From: Novosphingobium sp. JCM 18896
Lineage (GTDB): Bacteria; Pseudomonadota; Alphaproteobacteria; Sphingomonadales; Sphingomonadaceae
Direction: 5' to 3'
Assembly: GCF_025938095.1 (NCBI RefSeq)
Contig: NZ_JAPCZF010000005.1
Span: 62,001 to 126,000, forward strand
Length of the DNA stretch: 64,000 bases
The notes under the pieces were generated by a model. That model was not told the origin of the DNA. It saw only the letters and a list, made by a program, of their open reading frames with translations, and searched no databases. Of the stretch, positions 17,733 through 26,785 are shown piece after piece; the stretch's first letter is position 1, and each line of letters begins with the position of its first letter. Position numbers and translations under genes: made by a program.

Positions 17733-18152
17733 TCAGCCCTGGGCGAGCCCGGCCGCGTGAATGCCGGCCTGGGCGGCTTCTTCATCCTTGTCAGACAGAT
17801 CGCCGCTGACGCCAACCGCGCCGAGCAGGGTGCCGGCCGCGTCGCGGATCAGCACGCCGCCGGCTGCGGGAATCAGCTTGCCTTCCCAGGCGACCGAGAG
17901 CGCGGCGATGAACTGCGGCCGGTCCGCGGCCATGTCGCCGAGCACGCGGCTCGACGTGCCCATGGCGAGCGCACCCGCGGCCTTGCCCTGGGCGATCTGC
18001 GGGCGACCGTATCCCGAACCGTCCTCGCGCTCCATCGCGACGAGGTGGCCGCCGGCGTCGAGCACGACGACGGTCAGCGGCTTCAATCCGTGCTCGCGCC
18101 CGTGTGCGCGGGCGGCGGCGATGACGGTGCGGGCCTGTTCGAGCTGGATCAT
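17733..18152 (-). CDS. GlcG/HbpS-family protein
   Basis: A 139-residue protein. The ATG at 18152 was chosen because GGGAG sits 5 bases upstream; a TTG start further up would cover that site. It has the GlcG/HbpS layout: LTVVVLDAGGHLVAMERED near residue 30, and the C-terminal GVLIRDAAGTLLGAVGVSGDLSDKDEE split across about residues 100-128. Members bind heme or cobalamin or serve as small accessory proteins in degradation clusters; the role here is not known. Confidence 0.8.
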   Translation of the reverse strand: MIQLEQARTVIAAARAHGREHGLKPLTVVVLDAGGHLVAMEREDGSGYGRPQIAQGKAAGALAMGTSSRVLGDMAADRPQFIAALSVAWEGKLIPAAGGVLIRDAAGTLLGAVGVSGDLSDKDEEAAQAGIHAAGLAQG

Positions 18153-18280
18153 GACGACTCCCAAAATGTATCCGATCGGTGCCTTAGCAGGTGGGTGGAA
18201 GCGGGCAAGGTTTGCGTGTGGAGGAGCCTGTGGCCGCTGGGCTCACGGCTTTGCTGACGGCTTCGCTTTATTGTTGTCCC

Positions 18281-18379
18281 GTCGCCCCTGCGAAGGCAGG
18301 GGCCTAACTGACCGTGCCTTCCCGCGCCTTCCGTTGCAGAGCGAGAGCCCGGTTGGACCCCTGCCTTCGCAGGGGCGAC
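18281..18379. repeat. Two-armed palindromic repeat, family A copy 1
   Basis: The left arm begins GTCGCCCCTGCGAAGGCAGG at 18281; the right arm, its reverse complement, ends at 18379. Each arm is itself a hairpin. A second copy with the same arms and similar length is at 33596-33696. The 18153-18405 gap contains no visible gene besides this element. Confidence 0.85.
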
Positions 18380-18405
18380 GAGAGAATTTGGAAGCGGTGA
18401 CGGCT

Positions 18406-19959
18406 CTACCCTTGCACCGCCAGCGCCCTCAGCGCCTTCTTGTCGGGCTTGCCGACCGGCGTCTGCGGGATCGTTTCGACGAATTCGACCGCCTTGGGTG
18501 CCTGGAACGAGCCCTTGCGCGCTGCCACCGGCGCGGTCAGCTCGGCCGGATCGGCACGCGTGCCCGGTTTGAGCACGACGAAGGCCTTGACCGCCTCGCC
18601 CCATTTCGGATGCGGCACGCCGATCACCGCGACCTGCGCCACGGCAGGATGCTCGCCGATGATGTCCTCGATCTCGCGCGGATAGACGTTGAAGCCGCCG
18701 GTCACGATCATGTCCTTGGTGCGATCGACGATGCGCAGGAAGCCGCCGGGATCGCGCACGGCGACGTCACCGGTGTGCAGCCAGCCGTCGCGGAAGGTCT
18801 CGGCGTTGAGCTCGGGATTGTCGCGATAGCCGTCCATCACCAGCGGCCCGCGCACGCAGATCTCGCCGGGCTCGCCGTCGGGGACGGGCTGGCCCTCGGC
18901 ATCGAGCAGCGCGAGGTTGACCCAGGGCGTCGGCCGGCCGCAGCTCGCGAGCCGGCGCAGATCGGTGACGTCGTGCTCGGCCTTGCGCAGGATGGTCAGC
19001 GCCATCGGTGCCTCGGCCTGGCCGTAGAACTGCTGGAACACCGGGCCGATCCGCTCGATTGCCTCGCGGAGCCGCGCCGGCGCGATCGCCGAGGCGCCGT
19101 AGAACACGGTCTCGAGGCTCGACAGGTCGAACTCGCCGAAGCGCGGATGGTCGAGCAGGGCATAGATCATCGTCGGCACCAGCATCATGCAGTTGATCCG
19201 GTACTTTTCGATGTTCTCCATCACAGCGACGGGCTCGAAACCCGGCTGGACGACCATCGTTCCGCCGCGAAGCAGGGTCGGCAGGAACATCGCCGCGCCG
19301 GCGTGGCTCAGCGGCGTGCAGGTGAGCACCCGCGGTTCGGCGGGCCATTCCCAGTCGGTCATCATGATCTGCAGGGTCGTAACCCCGACGCGCTGGATCG
19401 AGGGGATCGCCTTGGGCTTGCCCGTGGTCCCGCCCGAATAGCCGAGCCGCATGACGTCGCTGGGCTCTACCCGCGGCGCCACCAGCGGCTGCGGCGCGAA
19501 GCCGGCGGCGAGCTGCGAAAGGTCCGCGGCGATCGCGCATTCGCCGAAGGCCATGAGCCTCAGGTCCGGGACGGCGGCACCGATCTCGCCGGCACGGTCG
19601 GCGAAGCGGGTGCCGTCGAACACCAGCAGCTCGACGCCCGAATCGCGGATCACATGCAGATGGTCGGCCAGCCCGGCGAGCGGATGCATCGGCACGTAGA
19701 TTGCCGCGAGGATCTGCACCGCGTGGCTGACGTGGAGCACTTCGGGGCGGTTGGGCGAGATCAGCCCCACGTGCGTGCCGCGGCCGACGCCGAGGCTGGC
19801 GAGCGCCTGGACCATGCGGCTGGTCTCGTCGCGCACTTCGCCCGCGGTCAGGGTCGGGCCGCCGAGCAGGTGGAGCATCGGCCGGTCGGCCGCGCTGCTC
19901 AGCGCGTTGACGAGGAGATCCGCGGTGTAGAGCGGGCGGTGCAGCGCGTCGTCGGTCAT
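18406..19959 (-). CDS. AMP-dependent acyl-CoA synthetase/ligase
   Basis: The ATG at 19959 gives 517 residues. ANL superfamily motifs are clear: the P-loop YSGGTTGKPKA (about residue 170), FYGQAEAPM, the GEICVRGP strand, the W-L-H-T-G-D motif, the hinge RTKDMIVTGGFNVYPREIE split near residue 410, and the C-terminal catalytic lysine in TPVGKPDKK. It activates a carboxylic acid to the adenylate and then the CoA thioester. The substrate could be a fatty, aromatic or cyclic acid; nothing in the sequence decides. It fits as an entry enzyme for the nearby CoA pathway. Confidence 0.88.
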   Translation of the reverse strand: MTDDALHRPLYTADLLVNALSSAADRPMLHLLGGPTLTAGEVRDETSRMVQALASLGVGRGTHVGLISPNRPEVLHVSHAVQILAAIYVPMHPLAGLADHLHVIRDSGVELLVFDGTRFADRAGEIGAAVPDLRLMAFGECAIAADLSQLAAGFAPQPLVAPRVEPSDVMRLGYSGGTTGKPKAIPSIQRVGVTTLQIMMTDWEWPAEPRVLTCTPLSHAGAAMFLPTLLRGGTMVVQPGFEPVAVMENIEKYRINCMMLVPTMIYALLDHPRFGEFDLSSLETVFYGASAIAPARLREAIERIGPVFQQFYGQAEAPMALTILRKAEHDVTDLRRLASCGRPTPWVNLALLDAEGQPVPDGEPGEICVRGPLVMDGYRDNPELNAETFRDGWLHTGDVAVRDPGGFLRIVDRTKDMIVTGGFNVYPREIEDIIGEHPAVAQVAVIGVPHPKWGEAVKAFVVLKPGTRADPAELTAPVAARKGSFQAPKAVEFVETIPQTPVGKPDKKALRALAVQG

Positions 19960-20191
19960 CCTGGTTCCCAATCCTGTCGGTTCTGGTCCCGTCTGTCGCG
20001 GGATTCGCTCAAACAAGCATAATCGGAACTCAAGTTCCATATGTCCGGTGATTCCTCCGAATTGGATGCGCGCGCGGATCGACAATCTTCGGTGTGAGGC
20101 GTAAAAATTTTCAGGGCCTTAGAGCCCTGGCGCGTCGAAGGGATCCGACTGCCTGGAAAAGGGTCGCAATCTGTCCCCGCTTCTGCGGGCC

Positions 20192-21241
20192 TTGCTCGAT
20201 AACCTCGAGGAGGGCTTCATGGTGCTCGACGCGGACGATCGCGTCTGCCTGTGGAACGACGTCTTTCCCGAACTGCTCGAAATGCCGAGCGAACTGATCC
20301 ATCTGGGCGCACCGGCGCTACCGATGCTGCGCGCCCTGGCCGATCGCGGCGACTATGGCCCCGGAGATCCCGCGACGCTCGCGGACGGGATCATGGCGAT
20401 GATCCGCTCGCGCAAGCCGGCGCAGGGCGAGCGCGAGATGGTCAACGGCACGATCGTCGAAGTCGTCTGGATGCCGATCGACGACGGCTGTTTCCTGATG
20501 CGGCTGCGCAACGTCACGACCGAACGCGCGGCGGCGCGCTTCAAGGACGAACTCGTCACCACGGTCAGCCACGAACTGCGCACGCCGCTGACCGCGATCG
20601 TCGGCGCGCTCGGCCTGCTCCAGGGCGGGCTGGGCGGAGAACTCGAGCCGAGCGCCCAGCATCTGATCGAGGTGGCGGGCAAGAACGCCGATCGGCTCGC
20701 GCGCATCGTCAACGACCTGCTGGAGATCGACAAGCTCGAAGCCGGCATGTTCGAATTTCGCTTCGAGCCGATCGACGTGACCGCGATGCTCCGCGACGCG
20801 ATCGAGCAGAACCAGATCTACGCGCAGAGCCGTGGGGTGGAGATCGATCTCGAAGTGCCCGCGGCGCCGATCTCGGCCGAGCTCGATCGCGGCCGCATGC
20901 TCCAGGTCATGGACAACCTCCTGTCCAACGCCGCGAAGTTCTCGCCCAAGGGGAGCCGCGTGCGCGTAAGGCTGAGGCCCGGGGCCGAGGGCATGCGGAT
21001 CAGCGTCATCGATCGCGGGCCCGGCATATCCGCAGAATTCCGCGAGCGTCTGTTCTCACGCTTCGCGCAGGAGACGCGTGATGCGCAGGGCGGGGCGGGG
21101 CTGGGGCTCGCGATCTGCAAGGGCATCGTCAAACGCCACGGCGGCCGGATCCACGTCAACACGCGTGAGGGTGTCGGCACGATCTTCCACGTCGACCTGC
21201 CGCTCGAGCAGGCGCCCGCGGCGCAGGTGCTGCTGACCTGA
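20192..21241 (+). CDS. PAS-domain sensor histidine kinase
   Basis: About 349 residues; the start is uncertain. TTG at 20192 gives NLEEGFMVLDADD at the N-terminus, typical of a PAS-7 domain, but the frame remains open about 70 bases further upstream without a good start codon. After the PAS domain come the H-box VSHELRTPLTA (residue about 125), the N-box NLLSNAAKFS, and the G-boxes DRGPGIS and GGAGLGLAICK. There is no membrane segment, so it is a soluble sensor. No response regulator gene is adjacent, so the partner is elsewhere. Confidence 0.85.
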   Translation: MLDNLEEGFMVLDADDRVCLWNDVFPELLEMPSELIHLGAPALPMLRALADRGDYGPGDPATLADGIMAMIRSRKPAQGEREMVNGTIVEVVWMPIDDGCFLMRLRNVTTERAAARFKDELVTTVSHELRTPLTAIVGALGLLQGGLGGELEPSAQHLIEVAGKNADRLARIVNDLLEIDKLEAGMFEFRFEPIDVTAMLRDAIEQNQIYAQSRGVEIDLEVPAAPISAELDRGRMLQVMDNLLSNAAKFSPKGSRVRVRLRPGAEGMRISVIDRGPGISAEFRERLFSRFAQETRDAQGGAGLGLAICKGIVKRHGGRIHVNTREGVGTIFHVDLPLEQAPAAQVLLT

Positions 21242-21263
21242 AGTCGGTGGTATCCGGCTGGGG

Positions 21264-23054
21264 TCAGGCTGCCAGCGCCAGGCGGTTGCGACCTTCCGAT
21301 TTTGCCCGATAGAGCGCCGCGTCGGCTTCCGCGAGGAGCCGCGCCACGTCCATGCCCTCGCGGTAGACCGCGATGCCGCCGCTGACCGTGACGCTGAAGG
21401 CGCGGCCATCGACCGCCTGCCTCTGGAACTGGGCGAAGCCGACGCGTAGCCGCTCGCAGACCTCGTGCGCGGTCTGGGCCGTCGCGCCGTCGAGGATCGC
21501 GACGAATTCTTCGCCGCCGAAGCGCGCGACCGCGTCGTTCTTGCGCAGCATGCCCTGCAGGTGTTCGGCAAAGGCCTTGATGACGAGATCGCCGGTCTCG
21601 TGCCCGTAGGTGTCGTTGATCGCCTTGAAGTGGTCGAGGTCGAACATCACGATCGTGAACGGCGCGACCGGGCTGCCCGCGGCGAAGCGCTCGGCCAGCG
21701 CGGCGTCGAAGCCGCGGCGGTTGAGCACGCCGGTCAGCGGATCGGTCTGCGTCTCGCGCACCAGCGCGTCCTCGGCATCCTTGCGCGCCGAAACGCCGTG
21801 GATGATGCTGACCACGCCGCTCGACTGGCCGGCCTCGTCGACCGTCGCGCGGCTGTGGCCTTCGTACCAGGCATAGGATCCGTCGGCGCTGCGCGCGCGG
21901 TATTCGACGATGAAGGTGTCGTCGGGGTGCTGCAGCGCCAGGCGGTGGATGCGGATGGCTTCGTCCATGTCGGCCGGATGGATCAGCGAATGCGGCATCT
22001 TGCCGGTCAGTTCGTCGGGACCATAGCCGGCGATGATCTCGATCGCCGGCGAGATGTACTGCATCGTCCCGTCGACCGCGAAATAGATGATGATGTCGCC
22101 GGTCCGGTCGACCACCAGACGCGCGACCGCCGAGGCGGCCTGGAGCTGGCCATGGATGATCTTGCGGTGCTTGAGCTCGGCCGCCGCGGGCCAGGCGATC
22201 AGCACGGCGCAGGCCAGGTAGAACTGCAGGAACTGCGCGTGCATGCCGCTGCTGCCGGCGATCAGGTTGATCGGGCCGGCGCCTTCGATCGTGCAGATCA
22301 GCGCGATCACGGTCAGCAAGGTGATCGTCAGCGCCGCGCCGAGCCGGCCGATGCGGAACACCGCGATCATCATCGGCAGGATCGGCAGGAACAGCAGCGG
22401 CAGGACGTTCTGGGTGAATGCGCCGAGCGTCACCACGCCCATGATCACGACCAGCGATGCCGCCTCGATCCGCTCGCGCGCGTTCGCCTTGGCGGTCCAG
22501 TTGCGCACTTCGCCGCTCGATGCGAGCAGGACCAGCGGGGTAAAGGCGATGGCGCCAAGGCCGTGGCCGGTGAAATAGTCGAACCAGTTGCGCAGCATCG
22601 GCAGGCCGGTGACCGCATTGGCGGTCAGGCCGGCGAAGAAGCCGGCGACCGCGGGCATCAGCAGGCCCGCGACGCCGAGGAAGATGCCGATCTCGCGCAG
22701 CGATTCGAAGCGATAGGAGCGGGGCAGCATCCGGCGCAGGATCAGCGCGCCGCCGATCGCTTCGCCGACATTTATCAGCGCGAAGGGGAGGGCGGCCTTG
22801 GGGCCGAGTCCGAAGATGATGGTCGCGGTGGCGCCGGCCAGGCCGCAGGCGAGCGCGGGGATCAGCCAGAGCCGTTTGGGGCGGGTGACGAGATAGGCGA
22901 GCAGCGGTGCGGTGGCGATCCAGATCAGCGCGACGCCGCCGTTGAAACGGGTGTAGCGCAAGGTCAGGGCCGCGAGCGCGAAATAGACCGTGGCGAGCGC
23001 GATCGCGCTCAGCCAGTTCCGGTTTCCTCTCGCGCGGGCGGCTGCGTGTTCCAC
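21264..23054 (-). CDS. MASE1-PAS diguanylate cyclase
   Basis: A 596-residue protein. Residues 15-290 form about eight membrane helices of the MASE1 sensor type. Residues 305-425 are a PAS domain (GDIIIYFAVDGTMQYISP, then a YEGHSRAT PAC segment). Residues 430-590 are a GGDEF domain with the active motif GGEEF (DAVARFGGEEFVAILDG) and DLDHFKAINDTYGH. It should make cyclic di-GMP in response to a membrane or cytoplasmic signal. No EAL domain. An RxxD inhibitory site is not obvious. It is convergent with the histidine kinase (22 bp between stops). Confidence 0.9.
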   Translation of the reverse strand: MEHAAARARGNRNWLSAIALATVYFALAALTLRYTRFNGGVALIWIATAPLLAYLVTRPKRLWLIPALACGLAGATATIIFGLGPKAALPFALINVGEAIGGALILRRMLPRSYRFESLREIGIFLGVAGLLMPAVAGFFAGLTANAVTGLPMLRNWFDYFTGHGLGAIAFTPLVLLASSGEVRNWTAKANARERIEAASLVVIMGVVTLGAFTQNVLPLLFLPILPMMIAVFRIGRLGAALTITLLTVIALICTIEGAGPINLIAGSSGMHAQFLQFYLACAVLIAWPAAAELKHRKIIHGQLQAASAVARLVVDRTGDIIIYFAVDGTMQYISPAIEIIAGYGPDELTGKMPHSLIHPADMDEAIRIHRLALQHPDDTFIVEYRARSADGSYAWYEGHSRATVDEAGQSSGVVSIIHGVSARKDAEDALVRETQTDPLTGVLNRRGFDAALAERFAAGSPVAPFTIVMFDLDHFKAINDTYGHETGDLVIKAFAEHLQGMLRKNDAVARFGGEEFVAILDGATAQTAHEVCERLRVGFAQFQRQAVDGRAFSVTVSGGIAVYREGMDVARLLAEADAALYRAKSEGRNRLALAA

Positions 23055-23266
23055 GTCTTCCGAAATACAAGGATCGTGGTTAACAACGCCATTATTCCCG
23101 ACCTAGTATGCGACGAGCCGAGCAATCGTCGCGCCGGTCGACACCTGCAGCAGCGGGCGGGGTTTAGGATTTGCATGAATGTGAAGTTTCATCGCCAAGC
23201 GATTGAATTTTGTGCCGACTAATTCTGAGAAATATACGCCGTTCGTTCGATAGGATGCCCAAGCTC

Positions 23267-24247
23267 ATGGATTACGTTAACCTCGGAAAGACTGGCCTCA
23301 AGGTCTCGCGGCTCTGCCTCGGCTGCATGAGCTTCGGCGATCCGTCGAAGGGCTGGCATCCCTGGATTCTCGACGAGGAGGCGAGTCGACCGGTGCTGCG
23401 CCGGGCGGTCGAGGCCGGGATCAATTTCTTCGATACCGCGAACATCTACGCCGCGGGTTCGTCCGAGGAAGTGACAGGGCGCGCGCTCAAGGAGTTCGCC
23501 CGCCGCGACGAGATCGTCATCGCGACCAAGGCCAACGGCCGCTGGGGCAAGGGGCCGAACCAGTCAGGTCTGTCGCGCAAAGCGCTGTTCCAGGCGATCG
23601 ACGATAGCCTGCGCCGGCTCGGCACCGACTATGTCGATCTCTACCAAATCCACCGCTGGGACGACGAGACGCCGATCGAGGAAACGCTCGAGGCGCTGAA
23701 CGACATCGTCCGCGCGGGCAAGGCGCGCTATATCGGCGCCTCGTCGATGCATGCCTGGCAGTTCCTCAAGGCACTCAACATCTCGGAACGCCGCGGCTGG
23801 GCGCGCTTCGTGTCGATGCAGAACCACGTCAATCTGATCTACCGCGAGGAAGAGCGCGAGATGCTGCCGCTCTGCCGCGACCAGGGCATCGGCGTGATCC
23901 CGTGGAGCCCGCTTGCGCGCGGCGTGCTGACCCGTCCCTGGGGTGGTGATACGGCGCGCGCGCAGAGCGACAAGATCCAGGCCAACCTTTATTCCAAGAC
24001 CGAGGAGAGCGACCGCGCGGTCGTCGCGGCGGTCGAGAAGATCGCTACCGCGCGCGGGGTGCCGATGGCGCAGGTGGCGCTGGCCTGGGTCCTGGCCCAG
24101 CCCGACGTGACCGCGCCGATCGTCGGCGTCTCGAAGATGCGCCATCTCGACGATGCGCTCGCCGCGCTCGATGTCGAACTCTCGGCCGAGGAGGTCGAGG
24201 CCTTGCAGGCACCCTACGTACCGCATCCGGTGGCGGGCATCGCATGA
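23267..24247 (+). CDS. Aldo/keto reductase
   Basis: The ATG at 23267 gives the family N-terminus MDYVNLGKTGLKVSRLCLG (326 residues); an in-frame ATG at 23255 is also possible. The catalytic tetrad is visible: Asp and Tyr in DTANIYAAG, Lys in IATKANG and His in LYQIHRWD. The C-terminal NADP-binding VGVSKMRHLDDAL follows. It is of the YajO/Tas type, reducing carbonyls with NADPH. The stop overlaps the thioesterase start by 4 bp (ATGA), so the two are co-expressed. Confidence 0.87.
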   Translation: MDYVNLGKTGLKVSRLCLGCMSFGDPSKGWHPWILDEEASRPVLRRAVEAGINFFDTANIYAAGSSEEVTGRALKEFARRDEIVIATKANGRWGKGPNQSGLSRKALFQAIDDSLRRLGTDYVDLYQIHRWDDETPIEETLEALNDIVRAGKARYIGASSMHAWQFLKALNISERRGWARFVSMQNHVNLIYREEEREMLPLCRDQGIGVIPWSPLARGVLTRPWGGDTARAQSDKIQANLYSKTEESDRAVVAAVEKIATARGVPMAQVALAWVLAQPDVTAPIVGVSKMRHLDDALAALDVELSAEEVEALQAPYVPHPVAGIA

Positions 24248-24678
24248 TCTGGTTCGGCGGAGAACGGCCTTCGGCCGATCGGCTCGAGCATGTCCGCAGC
24301 CGCGGGCTGCACGCGCATCTGGGCATGGAAGTGGTCGATTGCGGCGACGACTGGTTGCGCATGCGCATGCCGGTCGACGAGCGCACGCACCAGCCGTTCG
24401 GGCGGCTCCATGGCGGCGCCTCGGTGGCACTGGCCGAGACCGTCGCCTCGATCGCCGCCAACCTGTGCATCGACGGCGAAACCTCGGTCGCGGTCGGGCA
24501 GGAGATCAACGCCAACCACATCCGCCCGGCCTTCTCCGGCTGGGTCTACGCCACCGCGCGGCCCGAAGCGCTCGGCCGTTCGACCCACGTCTGGTCTATC
24601 CGCATCGAGGACGAAGCCGGCAAACTGGTCTGCATATCGCGCTTCACCGTCGCGGTGATCGCGAAGGAGCGGGGCTAA
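24244..24678 (+). CDS. PaaI-like hotdog-fold acyl-CoA thioesterase
   Basis: A 144-residue hotdog protein with the family signature HQPFGRLHGGASVALAET (catalytic acidic residue in ALAET), as in PaaI and 4-hydroxybenzoyl-CoA thioesterases. It hydrolyses acyl-CoA thioesters and may free CoA from stalled intermediates. It is coupled to the AKR by ATGA. Its stop overlaps the stop of the convergent SMP-30 gene: the four bases CTAA give TAA on the plus strand and TAG on the minus strand. Confidence 0.85.
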   Translation: MIWFGGERPSADRLEHVRSRGLHAHLGMEVVDCGDDWLRMRMPVDERTHQPFGRLHGGASVALAETVASIAANLCIDGETSVAVGQEINANHIRPAFSGWVYATARPEALGRSTHVWSIRIEDEAGKLVCISRFTVAVIAKERG

Positions 24679-25532
24679 GCGTTGAACGCGAGCTTCAGGC
24701 CCGGCTCGTCCCAGCGCAGGCGTACTAGCCAGCCGCGGTTCGAATAGGTGACATAAGCGTCGCGCATGTCCTCGCCGCCAAAGGCGATGTTGGTCACGCT
24801 GACGTCTTCGGGGATCGCCAGCATCGACACCTGGCCGTCGGGCGTGATCGTGGTTAGCCCGCCCGAGAAGATCGTCGCGACGCAGACGTTGCCGGCCGCG
24901 GTCACCGCCAGCGAGTCGAAGCCGACGTTGCCGAGGCCGGTCGCGACGTAGACCGGCTCCTGCGCTGCCACGCGCGCGTCGTAGCGGAACAGCCGCGCCT
25001 GGAAGGTGTCGGCGCAATAGACGTGCGCGCCGTTGGGCGAGAGGCCGATGCCGTTATAAGACAGGGTGCCGCGCTTGATCGCGGTGAGCGAGGAGCCGTC
25101 GGCCAGCCCCGAATAGAGCCCGCCGAACGCCTTGCTCTTCACCCCATGCTCGCCGAAGTGGAGCGTGCCCATGTCGGTGAACCACAAGCGCCCGTCGGCC
25201 GAGAACACGAGGTCGTTGGGTGCTTCGAGCGGTACGCCGTCGCAGGTTTCGAACACGCGTTCGAGCTTGCCCGTGGCCAGGTCGACGCGTTCGATCCGGC
25301 CTTCGCTGCCCGGACCGGTCTTGCCGATGCCGCCGTTGTTGCAGAGCCACAGCGCGCCGTCGGGGCCGATCGCCGCGCCGTTGGGGCCGCCGGGTACTTC
25401 GCAGATCGTCTCGGTGCGGCCGTTCCAGCAGCGGGTGACGCGCTCGCCGTGGATCTCGACGACGATGACCGAGCCGTCGGCCATGACCGCGGGGCCTTCG
25501 GGAAAGCGCAGGCCCTCGGCGACGATCTCCAT
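24675..25532 (-). CDS. SMP-30/gluconolactonase-family hydrolase
   Basis: A 285-residue beta-propeller. The start at 25532 is preceded by AGGGAG. Family metal-site motifs are visible: EGLRFPEGPAV at the N-terminus, NDLVFSADGRLWFTD near residue 105, NGIGLSPNGAHVYCADT near 160, and NVGFDSLAV near 195. Members hydrolyse lactones with a divalent metal. In this context it may open a lactone produced by ring oxidation (inference). It is divergent from the acyl-CoA dehydrogenase operon. Confidence 0.85.
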   Translation of the reverse strand: MEIVAEGLRFPEGPAVMADGSVIVVEIHGERVTRCWNGRTETICEVPGGPNGAAIGPDGALWLCNNGGIGKTGPGSEGRIERVDLATGKLERVFETCDGVPLEAPNDLVFSADGRLWFTDMGTLHFGEHGVKSKAFGGLYSGLADGSSLTAIKRGTLSYNGIGLSPNGAHVYCADTFQARLFRYDARVAAQEPVYVATGLGNVGFDSLAVTAAGNVCVATIFSGGLTTITPDGQVSMLAIPEDVSVTNIAFGGEDMRDAYVTYSNRGWLVRLRWDEPGLKLAFNA

Positions 25533-25693
25533 GTCTCTCTCCCTTGTTGTTGGGCGGCAGGATTGCAGCGCAAGAGAAGGAGGACAACCTCCGCAGACAG
25601 ACCGCAGCGGCAAGCCCGCTTGATGCCGTGTGCCGCATGGCCTAGCCCGGCACGGCATGATCCCGATGGGGACGGTCGGCGAGGGCAGGCGGG

Positions 25694-26785
25694 ATGTCGA
25701 TAGTCTACGACGAGCAGCAGGAAGCGATCGCGCGCGAATCCCGTCGCGTGCTCTATGCGCGTGCCGACAAGGCGCGGTTGCTCGACCTGCTCGAACGGAC
25801 CGGCGCCTGGGACCGGACTTTCTGGGACACCGCGGTCGAACAGGGCTGGACGGCCCTGGCCGTGCCCGAGGCGCAGGGCGGGCTGGGGCTCGGCCTGATC
25901 GAACTCGGCCTCGTCGCCCAGGCGAGCGGCGCTGCGACCGCGGGGGCGCCGTTCCTGACGAGCAACTACGGCGTGGTCCGCGCACTGCAGGCCGCCGATG
26001 CGGAGTTGCAGGCGCTCTGGCTGCCGCGGCTCGCCACGGGCGAGGTGGTGGGCGCCGTGGCTTTTGCCGAGGGCAATGCGATCCTGCCCGCGCCCCCGGC
26101 CGTGACTTTCGCCGATGGCCGGTTGAACGGGCACAAGCCCGGCGTGACCGCGGGCCTTGTCGCCGACATTGCTGTAGTCTGGGCCGAGCACGCCGGCGAA
26201 CCGGCGCTGGTCCTGGCCGAACTCGCCGCGGTGTCGCGCCAGCCGATCGACAGTTTCGATAACGGCCGGCTCTTCGCCGATCTCGCCTTCGTCGATGCGC
26301 CGGCGACCTTGCTGCTGTCCGGCGAGGCCGCGCGCTTCGCCGCGCTCGACCTGCTCGCGTGCCAGGCCGTCGTCACCGCGCACGAACAGGTCGGTGGCGC
26401 CGAGGCGCTGCTGTTCGTCGCGCGCGACTATGCCAACGAGCGCAAGGCCTTCGGCCAGCCAATCGGCGCGTTCCAGTCGGTCAAGCACCGGCTGGCCGAG
26501 CTCTACGGCCTGGTCGAGATCGCCCGCGCCAACGCGATCCATGCCGCGGCGCTCGAAGGCCAGCCGGGGTTCCTCGCCGCCGCCGCCGCCGCGCGGCTGA
26601 GTGCGACCAAGGCCTACGACACCGCCGCGCGCGATGCCGTCCAGGTCCACGGGGGTATCGGCACGACCTGGGAAGGCGGGCTCCACCTCCACATGCGCCG
26701 CGCGCGCAGTCTGGCGATCGAGCAGGGCAACATGCTGTTCTGGGAAGACCTGCTGGTCGACGAACTCGCGGGAGCGGGCGCATGA
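25694..26785 (+). CDS. Acyl-CoA dehydrogenase, small-type subunit (probably non-catalytic half of a heteromer)
   Basis: A 363-residue ACAD-fold protein with FAD-side motifs RDYANERKAFGQPIG (residues 244-258) and VQVHGGIGTTWE (317-328). In the helix where the next gene has Glu-Arg (residue 243 there), this protein has LSGEAARFAALD with no clear catalytic glutamate, and there is none of the usual C-terminal E-G-T. In actinobacterial steroid degradation, such pairs form alpha2beta2 dehydrogenases in which one chain carries the base. It is coupled to the next gene by ATGA. The subunit role is an inference. Confidence 0.82.
   Translation: MSIVYDEQQEAIARESRRVLYARADKARLLDLLERTGAWDRTFWDTAVEQGWTALAVPEAQGGLGLGLIELGLVAQASGAATAGAPFLTSNYGVVRALQAADAELQALWLPRLATGEVVGAVAFAEGNAILPAPPAVTFADGRLNGHKPGVTAGLVADIAVVWAEHAGEPALVLAELAAVSRQPIDSFDNGRLFADLAFVDAPATLLLSGEAARFAALDLLACQAVVTAHEQVGGAEALLFVARDYANERKAFGQPIGAFQSVKHRLAELYGLVEIARANAIHAAALEGQPGFLAAAAAARLSATKAYDTAARDAVQVHGGIGTTWEGGLHLHMRRARSLAIEQGNMLFWEDLLVDELAGAGA

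Noticed and set aside
17761..22000. Long open frames opposite the ligase and the diguanylate cyclase (750-codon class)
   Set aside because: High-GC antisense shadows with Arg/Asp/His-rich sequence; the genes on the other strand have complete domains.
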